Shown: one piece after another, positions 16,792 through 25,600 of the stretch
Numbering within the stretch: position 1 is the first letter of the stretch
Layout of the letters: every line of letters starts with the position of its first letter
Source: Lachnospira sp. UBA3212
GTDB lineage: Bacteria > Bacillota > Clostridia > Lachnospirales > Lachnospiraceae
Length of the DNA: 64,000 nucleotides
Direction of reading: 5' to 3'
NCBI GenBank assembly: GCA_002363615.1
Contig: DEWK01000010.1
Coordinates: 54,739 to 118,738 of the forward strand
Translations under genes and position numbers: made by a program
Notes under the pieces: model-generated
What the model was told of the DNA's origin: nothing
Seen by the model: only the letters and a program-made list of their open reading frames with translations
Databases searched by the model: none

Positions 16792-19185
16792 TTAGTCGTC
16801 GCTATCGTCATCATCATAGGAATAAGAAGAGGAAGAGTTGGTCCAGCTTCCGTGCCAATTACACTCCTTACTTGGAATTTCATTGGAATCGTTGTCATAA
16901 TACTCGGTATGGGTATCCGGACAATATTCATTTGCAATCATACCAGAATCATCGCAAACAGTTACTGCTGTTTGCGAACTAGGTCCATTGAAATCCTTGT
17001 CCTCATAGCCCTTGGCTGCACATATTTCTGTCATAATTGTTGACCAAAGGGATTCATGATAGGTTCCGTTTTCCATTTCTACATTTTCATCGTAACCGGT
17101 CCAAATGGTAGCGGTTAGGTAAGGGGTAAATCCTGCGAACCAAAGGTCATAAGAATTCGAAGTAGTACCTGTTTTACCGGCTACATGCATGTTCTTTACT
17201 GCGGCAGCTCGTCCGGTACCGGAACTTGCGGTTACTACGTCTTCCATGGCCTGAGTTAAAGCATAAGCGGTAGTATCCTTGATTACGGTTCGTTGGGAAG
17301 TATTTACGGCGTTATCCAAAATAATCTTTCCGGATGAATCTGCCACCTGTGTATAAAGCACTGGCTTGTTATATACACCACCATTTGCAATAGTTGCATA
17401 AGCACCACAAAGCTCTAAGTTAGTAACACCATTGGTGATACCACCAAGGGCAAGGGATTGTACCTTGTCTTCTTCCACTAAGGTAGTGATTCCGAAGTTT
17501 TCAAGGTATTCATAGGCTAATTCCGGTGTAATATCTGTAATTACCTTTACGGCAATGATATTCATAGACTGGGCAATTGCTGCTCGAATAGTCTGGGATC
17601 CCTTATAGTAGTCGCCCCACCAGTTGTGAACGGCACGTCCATTGCTGTAGTTATATGGTCCGTCTACAACGGTAGAACTTAATGTATAACCCTTAACATC
17701 AATGGCCGGTGCATAGACACCAATTACCTTAAAGGTAGAACCAGGCTGTCTGGTAGTATTGGTTGCACGGTTTAAGGTTAAACTGGCTGATTTATTATCA
17801 CGTCCACCTACAATGGCCTTTATATAACCGGTAGTCTGGTCCATTACGGTAAAGGATGCTTGTGGCTGCTTGGTATAAGAAAGGGTCTGTCCTAAGGTTT
17901 TATCTCCCTTTTTTCTCATGGCACGCTTATAGGCCTTTACACATTCCTTGGCTTCGTCCTTGGTATAGAAAATAAGCTTAAAATCACTTTCTCCCAAGGT
18001 AGCCCGATGATAGTAAGTAATATCATATTCTGAGAAGTTCTCTACCGTTCCATCTGCTCGCTGGACCGACCAGGCCCAACTGATGGAGTAGTGGATGGCA
18101 TATGGATAATTGGTATCATCCTTAATTTCTTTATCGCAAATGCTCTGAATCTCCTGATCCTGTGTTGAGTAGATTCTAAGACCACCAGAGTATAGGGCAT
18201 TGTATGCCTGGGTTGCTGTATATCCCTTGTATTCCTGAAGGTCATTAGATACTTCTTCAATCAATTCATCCACGAAATAGGTATATGGAGAAGATTCTCC
18301 CAACTGGGCGTTCACGGTATGAAGTCTCTTATATACCTTATCGGCTAAAGCTTCATCGTATTCTGCCTGATTAATATAACCTTGCTCCAGCATCTTTTTC
18401 AGGATTATCTCACGATGCTTTCGATTGTTTTTTGAGTGTGTAACTGGGTTATAGTAGGAAGGATTCTGTGTAATACCCGCTATAACCGCTGATTCTGAAA
18501 GTGTTAATTCTGATACATCTTTGTTAAAGTAACGTTTTGCTGCAGACTGAATTCCTAAACAGTTGTTACCCAAATTAATCGTATTTAAATAGTTTAACAG
18601 AATGACATCCTTGCTTACCTGTTTCTCTAACTGGATTGCCAAGTATTGTTCCTGAAGTTTTCGTTTGATCTTTGACATGTCATCTTCGTTGACCCAGTCG
18701 GTAAAGACGTTGTTCTTTAATACCTGTTGGGTAATGGTTGATGCACCTTGAGAAAGATCATGGGAGGTGATAGCAACCACACCTGCTCGAAGAATACCCT
18801 TAATATCTACACCGTTATGGTCGTAGAATCGTTCATCTTCAATTGCGACAAAGGCATGCTGGGTGTGAAGCGGAATCTCGTCAATATTTGCCACAGATAC
18901 TCGGTTTGAACCTGTTTGTACCAGCTGTTCGATTTCAGCTCCCTGATTATCATAGATCGTAGTTGAAAAGGCAGTAGGAGATATATTTATTTCTGAAATC
19001 TCCGGCGCGTTATCAATAATTCCCTGAACAATTCCTAAAACAAAGAATCCTACGCAAACTACCAGGACTAAAACAAAGTAGATAAAGATCAAAAAGATGT
19101 TTACCCCAAGCTTTGTGGATAGCCTATTTTTCAAAGAAGTAATCTGCTTATGTTTTTGTAATGTACTTCTATATCCAAAATTCAT
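16792..19185 (-). CDS. Class A penicillin-binding protein, bifunctional transglycosylase/transpeptidase (PBP1A type)
   Basis: 797 residues. Short cytoplasmic N-terminus, one membrane anchor (~30-55), then a GT51 glycosyltransferase domain (IEDERFYDHNGVDIKGI, QGASTITQQVLKN) and a transpeptidase domain with SxxK (GSTFKVIG), SxN (SMN) and KTG (GKTGTTSN). It polymerises and cross-links peptidoglycan at the outer face of the membrane. The C-terminus has three Cys and a Ser/Asp-rich tail. The SD GGAGG lies upstream of the ATG on the minus strand. A TATAAT at 19226-19221 (minus strand) may be its -10, but the -35 is poor. It is divergent from yigZ. Confidence 0.96.
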   Translation of the reverse strand: MNFGYRSTLQKHKQITSLKNRLSTKLGVNIFLIFIYFVLVLVVCVGFFVLGIVQGIIDNAPEISEINISPTAFSTTIYDNQGAEIEQLVQTGSNRVSVANIDEIPLHTQHAFVAIEDERFYDHNGVDIKGILRAGVVAITSHDLSQGASTITQQVLKNNVFTDWVNEDDMSKIKRKLQEQYLAIQLEKQVSKDVILLNYLNTINLGNNCLGIQSAAKRYFNKDVSELTLSESAVIAGITQNPSYYNPVTHSKNNRKHREIILKKMLEQGYINQAEYDEALADKVYKRLHTVNAQLGESSPYTYFVDELIEEVSNDLQEYKGYTATQAYNALYSGGLRIYSTQDQEIQSICDKEIKDDTNYPYAIHYSISWAWSVQRADGTVENFSEYDITYYHRATLGESDFKLIFYTKDEAKECVKAYKRAMRKKGDKTLGQTLSYTKQPQASFTVMDQTTGYIKAIVGGRDNKSASLTLNRATNTTRQPGSTFKVIGVYAPAIDVKGYTLSSTVVDGPYNYSNGRAVHNWWGDYYKGSQTIRAAIAQSMNIIAVKVITDITPELAYEYLENFGITTLVEEDKVQSLALGGITNGVTNLELCGAYATIANGGVYNKPVLYTQVADSSGKIILDNAVNTSQRTVIKDTTAYALTQAMEDVVTASSGTGRAAAVKNMHVAGKTGTTSNSYDLWFAGFTPYLTATIWTGYDENVEMENGTYHESLWSTIMTEICAAKGYEDKDFNGPSSQTAVTVCDDSGMIANEYCPDTHTEYYDNDSNEIPSKECNWHGSWTNSSSSYSYDDDDSDD

Positions 19186-19255
19186 AATATCCTCCTGATC
19201 ACACAGAATTTAACTGGTTTATTATAACAGAAATTGCATAAAATAGAAAGTACTA

Positions 19256-19284
19256 TTGAAATAAGAATCAAATTTCTTTATACT
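19256..19284 (+). promoter_or_regulatory. Promoter for yigZ
   Basis: TTGAAA (19256-19261), 17 bp spacer, TATACT (19279-19284). The predicted transcript begins near 19291, too close to the ATG at 19295 to give it an SD, which supports the TTG start at 19328. Confidence 0.75.
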
Positions 19285-19327
19285 ATTCTAGAATATGTCA
19301 TTTGCAAAGAGATCGGAGGATGAAGGC

Positions 19328-19981
19328 TTGGAAGATTTAAAGATTGTCTGGCAAGAAGGAGAAGGTTACTACGAGGAGAAAAAATCTCGTTTTATTTCTT
19401 ATGTAGTTCCGGCAACCACCGAAGAGGAAGCAGTGGAATTTGTAAATCAAATTAAGAAGAAACACTGGGATGCCAGACATCATTGCTATGGCTTGATTTG
19501 CGGGAATAACCGTGAACTGATGCGTTTTTCGGATGACGGGGAACCCCAGGGAACTGCCGGAAAGCCAATTCTTGAAGTAATGATGAGTGCCAATGTGACA
19601 GATGTCCTGGTGGTTGTGGTTCGATACTTTGGCGGAACTCTGTTAGGGACCGGTGGTCTGGTTCGTGCCTATACAAAATCTGCACAAGATGGCCTTTTAA
19701 AAGCTAATTTGATTGAGAGAAAGCGGGGAATTCGTCTTCTGGTAACGACGGATTATACGCTTCTTGGCAAGGTGAATTATATTGACCGAGAGGAAGGGGT
19801 TTTTGAGGAACATCAGGATTTTAGAGAGCAAGTCATCCTTCATTTGGTTTGTCCTCTTGAACAAAAGGAGGATTATTGTAATAAGTTAACGGAGGCCACT
19901 GCAGCCAAAGTAAGGATTGAAGAAGGAGAAGAAATTCTCTATGGAATCACAGATGGTAGCCTTCAACTTTTATCAGAATAA
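19328..19981 (+). CDS. yigZ: YigZ/IMPACT family protein
   Basis: 217 residues from TTG 19328, which has GGAGG (19315-19319) 8 bases upstream; the in-frame ATG at 19295 has no SD. The family pattern is clear: EKKSRFISYV, KKKHWDARHHCYG, RFSDDGEPQGTAGKPILEV, VVVRYFGGTLLGTGGLVRAY. The N-terminal domain is the IMPACT/UPF0029 fold; the C-terminal ~65 residues resemble an EF-G domain IV-like fold. The family is linked to translation and ribosome-associated regulation, but its exact activity in bacteria is unsettled. It ends at a strong terminator shared with typA. Confidence 0.93.
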   Translation: MEDLKIVWQEGEGYYEEKKSRFISYVVPATTEEEAVEFVNQIKKKHWDARHHCYGLICGNNRELMRFSDDGEPQGTAGKPILEVMMSANVTDVLVVVVRYFGGTLLGTGGLVRAYTKSAQDGLLKANLIERKRGIRLLVTTDYTLLGKVNYIDREEGVFEEHQDFREQVILHLVCPLEQKEDYCNKLTEATAAKVRIEEGEEILYGITDGSLQLLSE

Positions 19982-19983
19982 AA

Positions 19984-20024
19984 ACAAATCCCGATTTGCC
20001 AAAGTGCAAATCGGGATTTGTTTA
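19984..20024. terminator. Bidirectional intrinsic terminator between yigZ and typA
   Basis: A perfect 16-bp stem ACAAATCCCGATTTGC (19984-19999) / GCAAATCGGGATTTGT (20006-20021) with loop CAAAGT, flanked by A- and T-tracts. Confidence 0.92.
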
Positions 20025-20033
20025 CATTAATAG

Positions 20034-21869
20034 TTATGAATTTCTCTTGAAACCTGCTCTCTTACGAAGGGTAGGATCTAAGATCTTCTTACGAATTCGA
20101 AGAGTCTCAGGTGTAATCTCTAAGAGTTCGTCATTGTCGATGAATTCCAAACACTGCTCAAGGCTCATTACCTTAGGGGTAGTAAGCTTTAAAGCATCAT
20201 CCGAACCGGATGCACGGGTGTTGGTTAGCTGCTTCTTTTTACATACGTTTACTTCGATGTCTTCGTCACGTCCGGTCTGACCGATGACCATACCAGAGTA
20301 TACCTTAGCACCGGGACCAATGAAGAGAGTACCACGCTGCTGCGCATTGAAAAGACCATAAGTGATTGCTTCACCAGACTCAAAAGCGATTAAGGAACCC
20401 TGTGAACGATACATTAATTCTCCCTTGAAAGGACCATAGCCGTTAAAGATTGTGTTCATGATACCGTTACCCTTGGTGTCGGTCATAAACTGTCCACGAT
20501 AACCAATTAAGCCACGGGAAGGGATAGAAAACTCAAGTCTTTGATATCCGCCGTTGGCAGCTGACATACTAAGAAGGTCACCCTTTCTTGCAGATAAGGC
20601 CTGGATAATGTTGCCGGCAAATTCTTCAGGGACATCGATATAAGCAAGTTCCATAGGCTCGGTCTTCTTGCCGTTTTCATCTTCGCGGTAAAGAACCTCA
20701 GCCTTAGAAACGGCGAATTCGAAGCCTTCTCGTCTCATGTTTTCGATTAAGACAGAAAGGTGAAGCTCACCTCGTCCGGAAACTTTAAAGCAATCTGGAG
20801 AGTCGGTATCTTCTACACGAAGAGAAACGTCAGTGTTTAATTCTTTCATTAAACGCTCACGGATGTGGCGAGAAGTTACAAACTTACCTTCCTGACCGGC
20901 AAGAGGAGAGTCATTCACCATGAAATTCATGGAAATGGTTGGCTCAGAAATCTTCTGGAAAGGAATTGCTTCTGGATTTTCACCGGAGCAAAGGGTATCA
21001 CCAATCTTAATGTCAGGGATACCAGCGATGGCAACGATGGCACCGACACTGGCGCTGTTTACCTCTACACGGTTTAAACCGTCAAATTCATAAAGTTTAG
21101 AAATCTTTACACGCTTCTTAAAGTCAGGATCGTGGTGGTTTACAATGGTAACGTCCTCATTGATTTTAATGGTACCGTTGCTGATTTTACCAACACCGAT
21201 ACGACCAACGTACTCATTGTAATCAATGGTAGAAATCAATACCTGAGCGTTTGCATCAGCATCTCCGGTAGGAGCTGGGATGTTATCGATAATGGTTTCA
21301 AAAAGAGGAACCATGTTTTCATTGGCATCTTCTAAGGAATATTTAGCAAAGCCAGCCTTTGCTGAAGCATAAACAAATGGACAATCTAACTGCTCTTCAG
21401 AAGCGTCCAGGTCCATTAATAACTCAAGAACTTCATCCTCCACTTCTAAAGGTCTTGCTTCAGGACGATCAATTTTATTGATACAAACAATTACCTTAAG
21501 GTCTAATTCAAGGGCCTTCATTAAAACGAACTTTGTCTGAGGCATTGGACCTTCGAATGCATCTACCACAAGGACGACACCGTCTACCATCTTCAACACT
21601 CGTTCTACTTCGCCACCAAAGTCAGCATGTCCTGGAGTGTCAATGATATTGATTTTTGTATCCTTGTAGGTAATGGCAGTATTCTTAGAGAGAATAGTGA
21701 TTCCACGCTCTTTTTCAATATCATTGGAATCCATTACTCGCTCGGCAACTTCCTGATTTTCACGGAAAACACCGCTCTGCTTTAATAACTCATCTACGAG
21801 TGTAGTTTTACCGTGATCGACATGGGCAATAATTGCAACATTTCGAACATCATTTCTTGAAGTAATCAT
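20034..21869 (-). CDS. typA: Ribosome-associated GTPase TypA/BipA
   Basis: 611 residues from the ATG at 21869, matching the usual family length; the open frame extends 25 codons further but without an SD, while AAAGGA lies ~10 bases upstream of 21869. G-domain motifs: AHVDHGKTTL (G1), DTPGHADFGGEV (G3), NKIDRP (G4), ASAKAG (G5). EF-G-like domains II, III and V and the TypA-specific C-terminus (RGLIGYRGQFMTDTKGNGI) follow. TypA is a translational GTPase that binds the 70S ribosome and helps assembly and stress adaptation. The plus-strand nrdR gene diverges from it. Confidence 0.97.
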   Translation of the reverse strand: MITSRNDVRNVAIIAHVDHGKTTLVDELLKQSGVFRENQEVAERVMDSNDIEKERGITILSKNTAITYKDTKINIIDTPGHADFGGEVERVLKMVDGVVLVVDAFEGPMPQTKFVLMKALELDLKVIVCINKIDRPEARPLEVEDEVLELLMDLDASEEQLDCPFVYASAKAGFAKYSLEDANENMVPLFETIIDNIPAPTGDADANAQVLISTIDYNEYVGRIGVGKISNGTIKINEDVTIVNHHDPDFKKRVKISKLYEFDGLNRVEVNSASVGAIVAIAGIPDIKIGDTLCSGENPEAIPFQKISEPTISMNFMVNDSPLAGQEGKFVTSRHIRERLMKELNTDVSLRVEDTDSPDCFKVSGRGELHLSVLIENMRREGFEFAVSKAEVLYREDENGKKTEPMELAYIDVPEEFAGNIIQALSARKGDLLSMSAANGGYQRLEFSIPSRGLIGYRGQFMTDTKGNGIMNTIFNGYGPFKGELMYRSQGSLIAFESGEAITYGLFNAQQRGTLFIGPGAKVYSGMVIGQTGRDEDIEVNVCKKKQLTNTRASGSDDALKLTTPKVMSLEQCLEFIDNDELLEITPETLRIRKKILDPTLRKRAGFKRNS

Positions 21870-21911
21870 CTGATGTACATCCTTTCTTTCTTTCTTTTCA
21901 AATAATATCAA

Positions 21912-21927
21912 GCGTTTTAAAAAACGC
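21912..21927 (-). promoter_or_regulatory. GCGTTTT/AAAACGC palindrome upstream of typA
   Basis: GCGTTTT (21912-21918) and AAAACGC (21921-21927) form a near-perfect palindrome with a 2-base centre, 43 bases upstream of the typA ATG. On the minus strand it lies downstream of a possible -10 (TATGAT, about 21945-21940). It may be an operator or a 5' leader hairpin; there is no T-tract that would make it a terminator. Confidence 0.4.
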
Positions 21928-21984
21928 GAAAAATAGTTTATCATACATTAAATAAGAAGTAAAGATAAATTATGATGATTTTCC

Positions 21985-22013
21985 TTGCTCATAAATCGAA
22001 AATATAGTATAAT
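21985..22013 (+). promoter_or_regulatory. Promoter for nrdR
   Basis: TTGCTC (21985-21990), 17 bp spacer, TATAAT (22008-22013). The ~63-base leader that follows can fold CCGTG (22018-22022) with CACGG (22044-22048), ahead of a run of T; a weak attenuator is possible. Confidence 0.65.
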
Positions 22014-22083
22014 TTTACCGTGCTTAGTGGCTTATATGGTGGTCACGGCAATTTTTTACTTATGACAAGGAGAGACAGATTAT

Positions 22084-22545
22084 ATGAAGTGTCCATATTG
22101 TGGAGCAGAAGATACCAGGGTAATTGACAGCCGTCCGGCCGAGGATAATACCTCGATTCGGAGAAGAAGACATTGTGATAACTGTAATAAGAGATTTACG
22201 ACTTATGAGAAGGTGGAGTCCATTCCATTGATGGTTATTAAGAAGGATAAGATTCGTGAACCTTATGACAGAAGTAAGATTGAAAAGGGAATTGTTCGAT
22301 CTTGTCACAAGCGTCCAATTAGTTTAGAACGCATCAATAAGTTGATTGATGAGGTGGAGAGCGAGATTTTCAGCAAAGAGACCAAGGAGATTTCTAGCGA
22401 TGAGATTGGTATGATTGTAATGGAAAAACTTGAAAGTTTTGATTCTGTTGCTTATGTGCGCTTCGCATCTGTTTATCGTGAGTTTAAGGATGTTAATACC
22501 TTTATGGAGGAGTTAAAGAAAATTTTAGATACTCAGAAGAATTAA
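22084..22545 (+). CDS. nrdR: Transcriptional repressor NrdR
   Basis: 153 residues, standard length. An N-terminal zinc ribbon with Cys3, Cys6, Cys31 and Cys34 (MKCPYCGAEDTRV ... HCDNCNKRF) is followed by an ATP-cone domain (VIKKDKIREPYDRSKIEKGI). NrdR senses ATP/dATP and represses ribonucleotide reductase genes through NrdR boxes; no ribonucleotide reductase gene is in the window. SD AAGGAGA precedes the ATG. The yqeG gene follows after 12 bases and is probably co-transcribed. Confidence 0.97.
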   Translation: MKCPYCGAEDTRVIDSRPAEDNTSIRRRRHCDNCNKRFTTYEKVESIPLMVIKKDKIREPYDRSKIEKGIVRSCHKRPISLERINKLIDEVESEIFSKETKEISSDEIGMIVMEKLESFDSVAYVRFASVYREFKDVNTFMEELKKILDTQKN

Positions 22546-22557
22546 TCGGAGGATGTT

Positions 22558-23055
22558 ATGTTTCAAAAATTTTATCCGTCCACAAGAAGTCATTCCACCT
22601 ATGAGATTGACTTTGAGACTCTTTATAAGAGGGGATATCGGGGAATTATATTTGATATAGACAATACCTTGGTACCTCATGGTGCCCCATATACCGTGGA
22701 AGTTCAAGAACTTTTTGATCATTTAAAGAGTCTTGGATTTGATACTTGCCTGATCTCTAATAATCAGGAGCCGCGTGTAGCTCCATTTGCAAAGGCTGTG
22801 AATAGCAAGTTTGTTTCCAATGCTCATAAGCCATCGCGCAAGAATTATGTGAAGGCCATGAATCTTATGGGAACAAGCACCAAAACTACAGTATTTGTGG
22901 GGGACCAACTCTTTACGGATGTGTTTGGAGCGAATCGTGCAGGAATTATGAGCATTTTAGTAGATCCGATTCATCCAAAGGAGGAAATTCAGATTGTTTT
23001 AAAAAGATTTCTGGAAAAAATCGTTCTTTTTTTCTATGAACGAAGAAAAAAGTAG
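22558..23055 (+). CDS. yqeG: YqeG family HAD IIIA phosphatase
   Basis: 165 residues; SD CGGAGG before the ATG. HAD signature FDIDNTLVPHGAP (nucleophile and acid-base Asp), motif II CLISNNQ, Lys in KPSRKNY, and FVGDQLFTDVFGANRAG. YqeG is the bacterial relative of the phosphatidylglycerophosphate phosphatase Gep4/PTPMT-like group; a role in phospholipid or nucleotide metabolism is family-level inference. In many Firmicutes it precedes the GTPase gene yqeH, which is absent here; instead efp follows from its own promoter. Confidence 0.9.
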   Translation: MFQKFYPSTRSHSTYEIDFETLYKRGYRGIIFDIDNTLVPHGAPYTVEVQELFDHLKSLGFDTCLISNNQEPRVAPFAKAVNSKFVSNAHKPSRKNYVKAMNLMGTSTKTTVFVGDQLFTDVFGANRAGIMSILVDPIHPKEEIQIVLKRFLEKIVLFFYERRKK

Positions 23056-23084
23056 TTGAATTTTGTACCATTCTCATATAGAAT
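23056..23084 (+). promoter_or_regulatory. Promoter for efp
   Basis: TTGAAT (23056-23061), 17 bp spacer, TAGAAT (23079-23084). The leader of about 70 bases contains GTGCC (23102-23106) / GGCAC (23127-23131) and an inner ATCCGGAT palindrome, a possible small hairpin. Confidence 0.7.
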
Positions 23085-23161
23085 AGTTGCAGTATTGCCC
23101 CGTGCCAACCATCCGGATTGGAGGAGGGCACAGGATTATAAGTTTTTTTAGGAGGAATACT

Positions 23162-23719
23162 ATGATTACAGCAGGTGATTTTAGAAATGGTATCACAGTC
23201 GAGATGGATAATGGTATCTGGCAGATTATTGAGTTCCAGCACGTTAAGCCAGGTAAGGGAGCAGCTTTCGTTCGTACCAAGCTTAAGAATATCGTCAGTG
23301 GTGGTGTAGTTGAAAAGTCTTTCAGACCAACTGAGAAGTTCCCAACCGCTCGTATCGATCGTGTTGATATGCAGTATCTTTACAAGGATGAGGAGTTCTA
23401 TAACTTCATGAATAATGACACTTATGATCAGATCGCTCTTCCTGTTGGTGATATCGCTGATTCTATGAAATTTGTTAAGGAGAACGAGACTGTTAAGGTT
23501 TGTTCTCATAATGGTAATGTATTTGCAGTTGAGCCACCAATCAACGTAACTCTCCAGATTACTGAGACAGAGCCAGGTGTTAAGGGTGATACAGCTACTG
23601 GTGCTACAAAGCCAGCAATCGTTGAGACCGGAGCTAAGGTAATGGTTCCATTATTCGTAAACCAGGGTGATTCAATTATCATTGATACCAGAACTGGTGA
23701 ATATTCTAAGAAGGCCTAA
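23162..23719 (+). CDS. efp: Elongation factor P
   Basis: 185 residues from ATG 23162, the standard length, with TTAGGAGGA directly upstream; the frame is open earlier (23087) but only in the leader. KOW-like N-terminal domain (ITAGDFRNGITVEMDNGIW), modification loop HVKPGKGAAF with the lysine at position 32, then two OB domains ending in the family signature (FVNQGDSIIIDTRTGEYSKK). EF-P relieves ribosome stalling at polyproline sequences. No modification enzyme gene was seen in the window. Confidence 0.98.
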   Translation: MITAGDFRNGITVEMDNGIWQIIEFQHVKPGKGAAFVRTKLKNIVSGGVVEKSFRPTEKFPTARIDRVDMQYLYKDEEFYNFMNNDTYDQIALPVGDIADSMKFVKENETVKVCSHNGNVFAVEPPINVTLQITETEPGVKGDTATGATKPAIVETGAKVMVPLFVNQGDSIIIDTRTGEYSKKA

Positions 23720-23747
23720 TGATTTAAGCAAATCAAGATAAAAAAAT

Positions 23748-23773
23748 CCGCATCCAATGGATGCGGTTTTTTT
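23748..23773. terminator. Intrinsic terminator between efp and fumC
   Basis: CCGCATCC (23748-23755), loop AAT, GGATGCGG (23759-23766), then seven T; a run of A on the other side makes it usable from both directions. It abuts the fumC stop. Confidence 0.93.
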
Positions 23774-25145
23774 ATTGTTCCTTCGCCATTTCCTCTGGGA
23801 GGAAGACTTCATCAAATTTTTCCGGGGTTAAAAAACCAAGTTTTACGCAGGCTTCCTTTAGGGAAATGTTTTCTGCGTAAGCAAGCTTTGCGGTCTTAGC
23901 TGCATTTTCATAGCCGATGTATGGATTTAAGCAGGTAACCAGCATTAATGAATTATGTAAGTTTTCATGCATCTTCTGGCGGTTTGGTTCGATTCCTATG
24001 CAACAGTTGTCGTTAAAGGAACGAATTGAATCAGCCAGAAGGATGACAGATTGCAGGAAGTTATAAATTAAAACCGGCATAAAGACATTTAATTCGAAAT
24101 TTCCTTGACTCGCTGCAAAACCAACGGCTGCGTCATTTCCCATAACTTGTACAGCCACCATGGTAACGGACTCGCACTGGGTAGGGTTTACCTTGCCTGG
24201 CATAATGGAACTTCCTGGTTCATTGGCTGGAATGGTAATTTCGCCTAAACCGTCTCTTGGACCGCTGGCTAACCAACGAATATCGTTGGCAATCTTCATC
24301 ATATCTGCGGCAAGTGCCTTTAACGCTCCGTGCGCCTGGACTAATTCGGACTTTGAGGTTAGGGCATGGAATTTATTCGGTGCTGTTTGAAAGGACTTTC
24401 CGGTAAGTTCGGAAATAGCCTTAGCGGCCTCAGTGTCAAAACCTTCTGGAGCGTTTAAGCCGGTTCCCACGGCGGTTCCTCCCAGGGCTAATTCAGACAG
24501 GGGTGAGATGGTTGCAAGAATCAATTCTCTGTCTCGCTCCAAGGAACTTCTCCAACCACTGATTTCCTGTGAGAAGGAAATTGGCACAGCATCCTGAAGG
24601 TGAGTTCTTCCTGACTTTACAATGCCTTTGTTTTTTTTCTCTAAGTCTAAGAAGGTAGACACTAAAAGATCAATGGCCGGAATCAAACGGTCCTGAATTT
24701 CGCAAACAGCTGCAATGTTCATGGCAGTAGGGAAGGTGTCATTGGAACTTTGTGACATGTTACAGGAATCGTTCGGATGTAGAATTTTTTTTCCAGCAAT
24801 TTCATTTCCACGGTTGGCGATGACCTCATTCACATTCATATTTGACTGGGTACCGCTTCCGGTCTGCCATACGGCTAATGGGAAGTTACCGTCTAATTTG
24901 CCTTCACGAATTTCCTCGCAAACCTGTCCGATTAAGTCTTTGCTTCTTTCGTCCAGGTTTCCTAAGCGGAAGTTTGCCATTGCTGCTGCCTGCTTCAAGT
25001 AGGAAAATGCAATGATTACTTCCTTGGGGATCTTTTCACTTCCGATTTTGAAGTTACCATAACTTCTCTGGGTCTGTGCTCCCCAATACTTATCTGCTGG
25101 GACTTGTACTTCTCCCATTGAATCATGTTCGATACGATATTCCAT
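23772..25145 (-). CDS. fumC: Class II fumarate hydratase
   Basis: 457 residues, full length. It interconverts fumarate and malate. Conserved regions are present: TGSGTQSNMNVNEVIANR, SGRTHLQDAVPISFSQE, TAVGTGLNAPEGF and the superfamily signature GSSIMPGKVNPTQCE with the catalytic Ser loop. SD AAGGAG lies 8 bases upstream of the ATG. The nearby malic enzyme gene (34438-35586) would consume its product malate. A possible weak promoter (GTTACA-17-TAAAAT) lies upstream on the minus strand. An aspartase or argininosuccinate lyase is excluded by the overall motif set. Confidence 0.96.
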   Translation of the reverse strand: MEYRIEHDSMGEVQVPADKYWGAQTQRSYGNFKIGSEKIPKEVIIAFSYLKQAAAMANFRLGNLDERSKDLIGQVCEEIREGKLDGNFPLAVWQTGSGTQSNMNVNEVIANRGNEIAGKKILHPNDSCNMSQSSNDTFPTAMNIAAVCEIQDRLIPAIDLLVSTFLDLEKKNKGIVKSGRTHLQDAVPISFSQEISGWRSSLERDRELILATISPLSELALGGTAVGTGLNAPEGFDTEAAKAISELTGKSFQTAPNKFHALTSKSELVQAHGALKALAADMMKIANDIRWLASGPRDGLGEITIPANEPGSSIMPGKVNPTQCESVTMVAVQVMGNDAAVGFAASQGNFELNVFMPVLIYNFLQSVILLADSIRSFNDNCCIGIEPNRQKMHENLHNSLMLVTCLNPYIGYENAAKTAKLAYAENISLKEACVKLGFLTPEKFDEVFLPEEMAKEQ

Positions 25146-25311
25146 TGTTTTTCTCCTTATGATTAATCTAACTCCACCTATTTTACTCCATATTTTACGA
25201 TTTGTAACGGACTTTTTTTAAAATGTACTATCTAGGCAAGACAAAACAATCTTTTTTTTAATGAAAGATCGTATTGATGTACAAGAAAAGGCTTATTTTA
25301 GATTTTCTATA

Positions 25312-25340
25312 TTGACAAGGTTTTTGAAAATACGTATAAT
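25312..25340 (+). promoter_or_regulatory. Consensus promoter for tRNA-Leu
   Basis: TTGACA (25312-25317), 17 bp spacer, TATAAT (25335-25340): a full match to both hexamers, as expected for a stable RNA gene. Predicted start near 25347, 20 bases before the mature 5' end. Confidence 0.92.
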
Positions 25341-25366
25341 GTCAATTGTCCGAAAAAACAGGATAA

Positions 25367-25449
25367 GCGGAAGTGGCGGAACGGCAGACGCGCTAGATTC
25401 AGGTTCTAGTGGGGTCACACCTGTGTGGGTTCAAATCCCATCTTCCGCA
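25367..25449 (+). tRNA. tRNA-Leu (anticodon CAG)
   Basis: 83 bases. Acceptor stem GCGGAAG (25367-25373) pairs with CTTCCGC (25442-25448), discriminator A at 25449. The anticodon arm CTAGA / TCTAG encloses loop TTCAGGT with anticodon CAG. A long variable arm follows (class II, as for Leu/Ser/Tyr), and the T arm GTGGGTTCAAATCCCAT contains the GTTCAAAT core. CCA is not encoded. It is a single-gene unit with its own promoter and terminator. Confidence 0.95.
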
Positions 25450-25458
25450 TAAAAAAGG

Positions 25459-25483
25459 CAGGTCGAAGACCTGTTTTTTTTTT
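25459..25483 (+). terminator. Terminator of the tRNA-Leu unit
   Basis: CAGGTC (25459-25464), loop GAA, GACCTG (25468-25473), then ten T. Confidence 0.93.
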
Positions 25484-25600
25484 GCACAAATTGTCGAAAA
25501 AAAAGCTTGCATTTTCTATCTGGAATTTCTCCTATTGCAGTGCAAGATAAGGGAAAAGGTAGTATAATAAAGAAAGAGAGAATGGAAGGAGGTCTGGACT

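Noticed and set aside
22018..22060. Small RNA or riboswitch in the nrdR leader, also similar words (CTTAGTGGC) before rho at 35735
   Set aside because: The shared word is only about nine bases and the nrdR hairpin is short; not enough to call a structured RNA.
22946..23509. 187-codon minus-strand frame over yqeG and efp
   Set aside because: Covers the yqeG end, the efp promoter and the efp start; no SD or recognisable domain, so it is a shadow of efp codon bias.
25261..25452. 63-codon plus-strand frame running through the tRNA-Leu gene
   Set aside because: It spans the tRNA promoter and the tRNA itself; no SD, so not coding.
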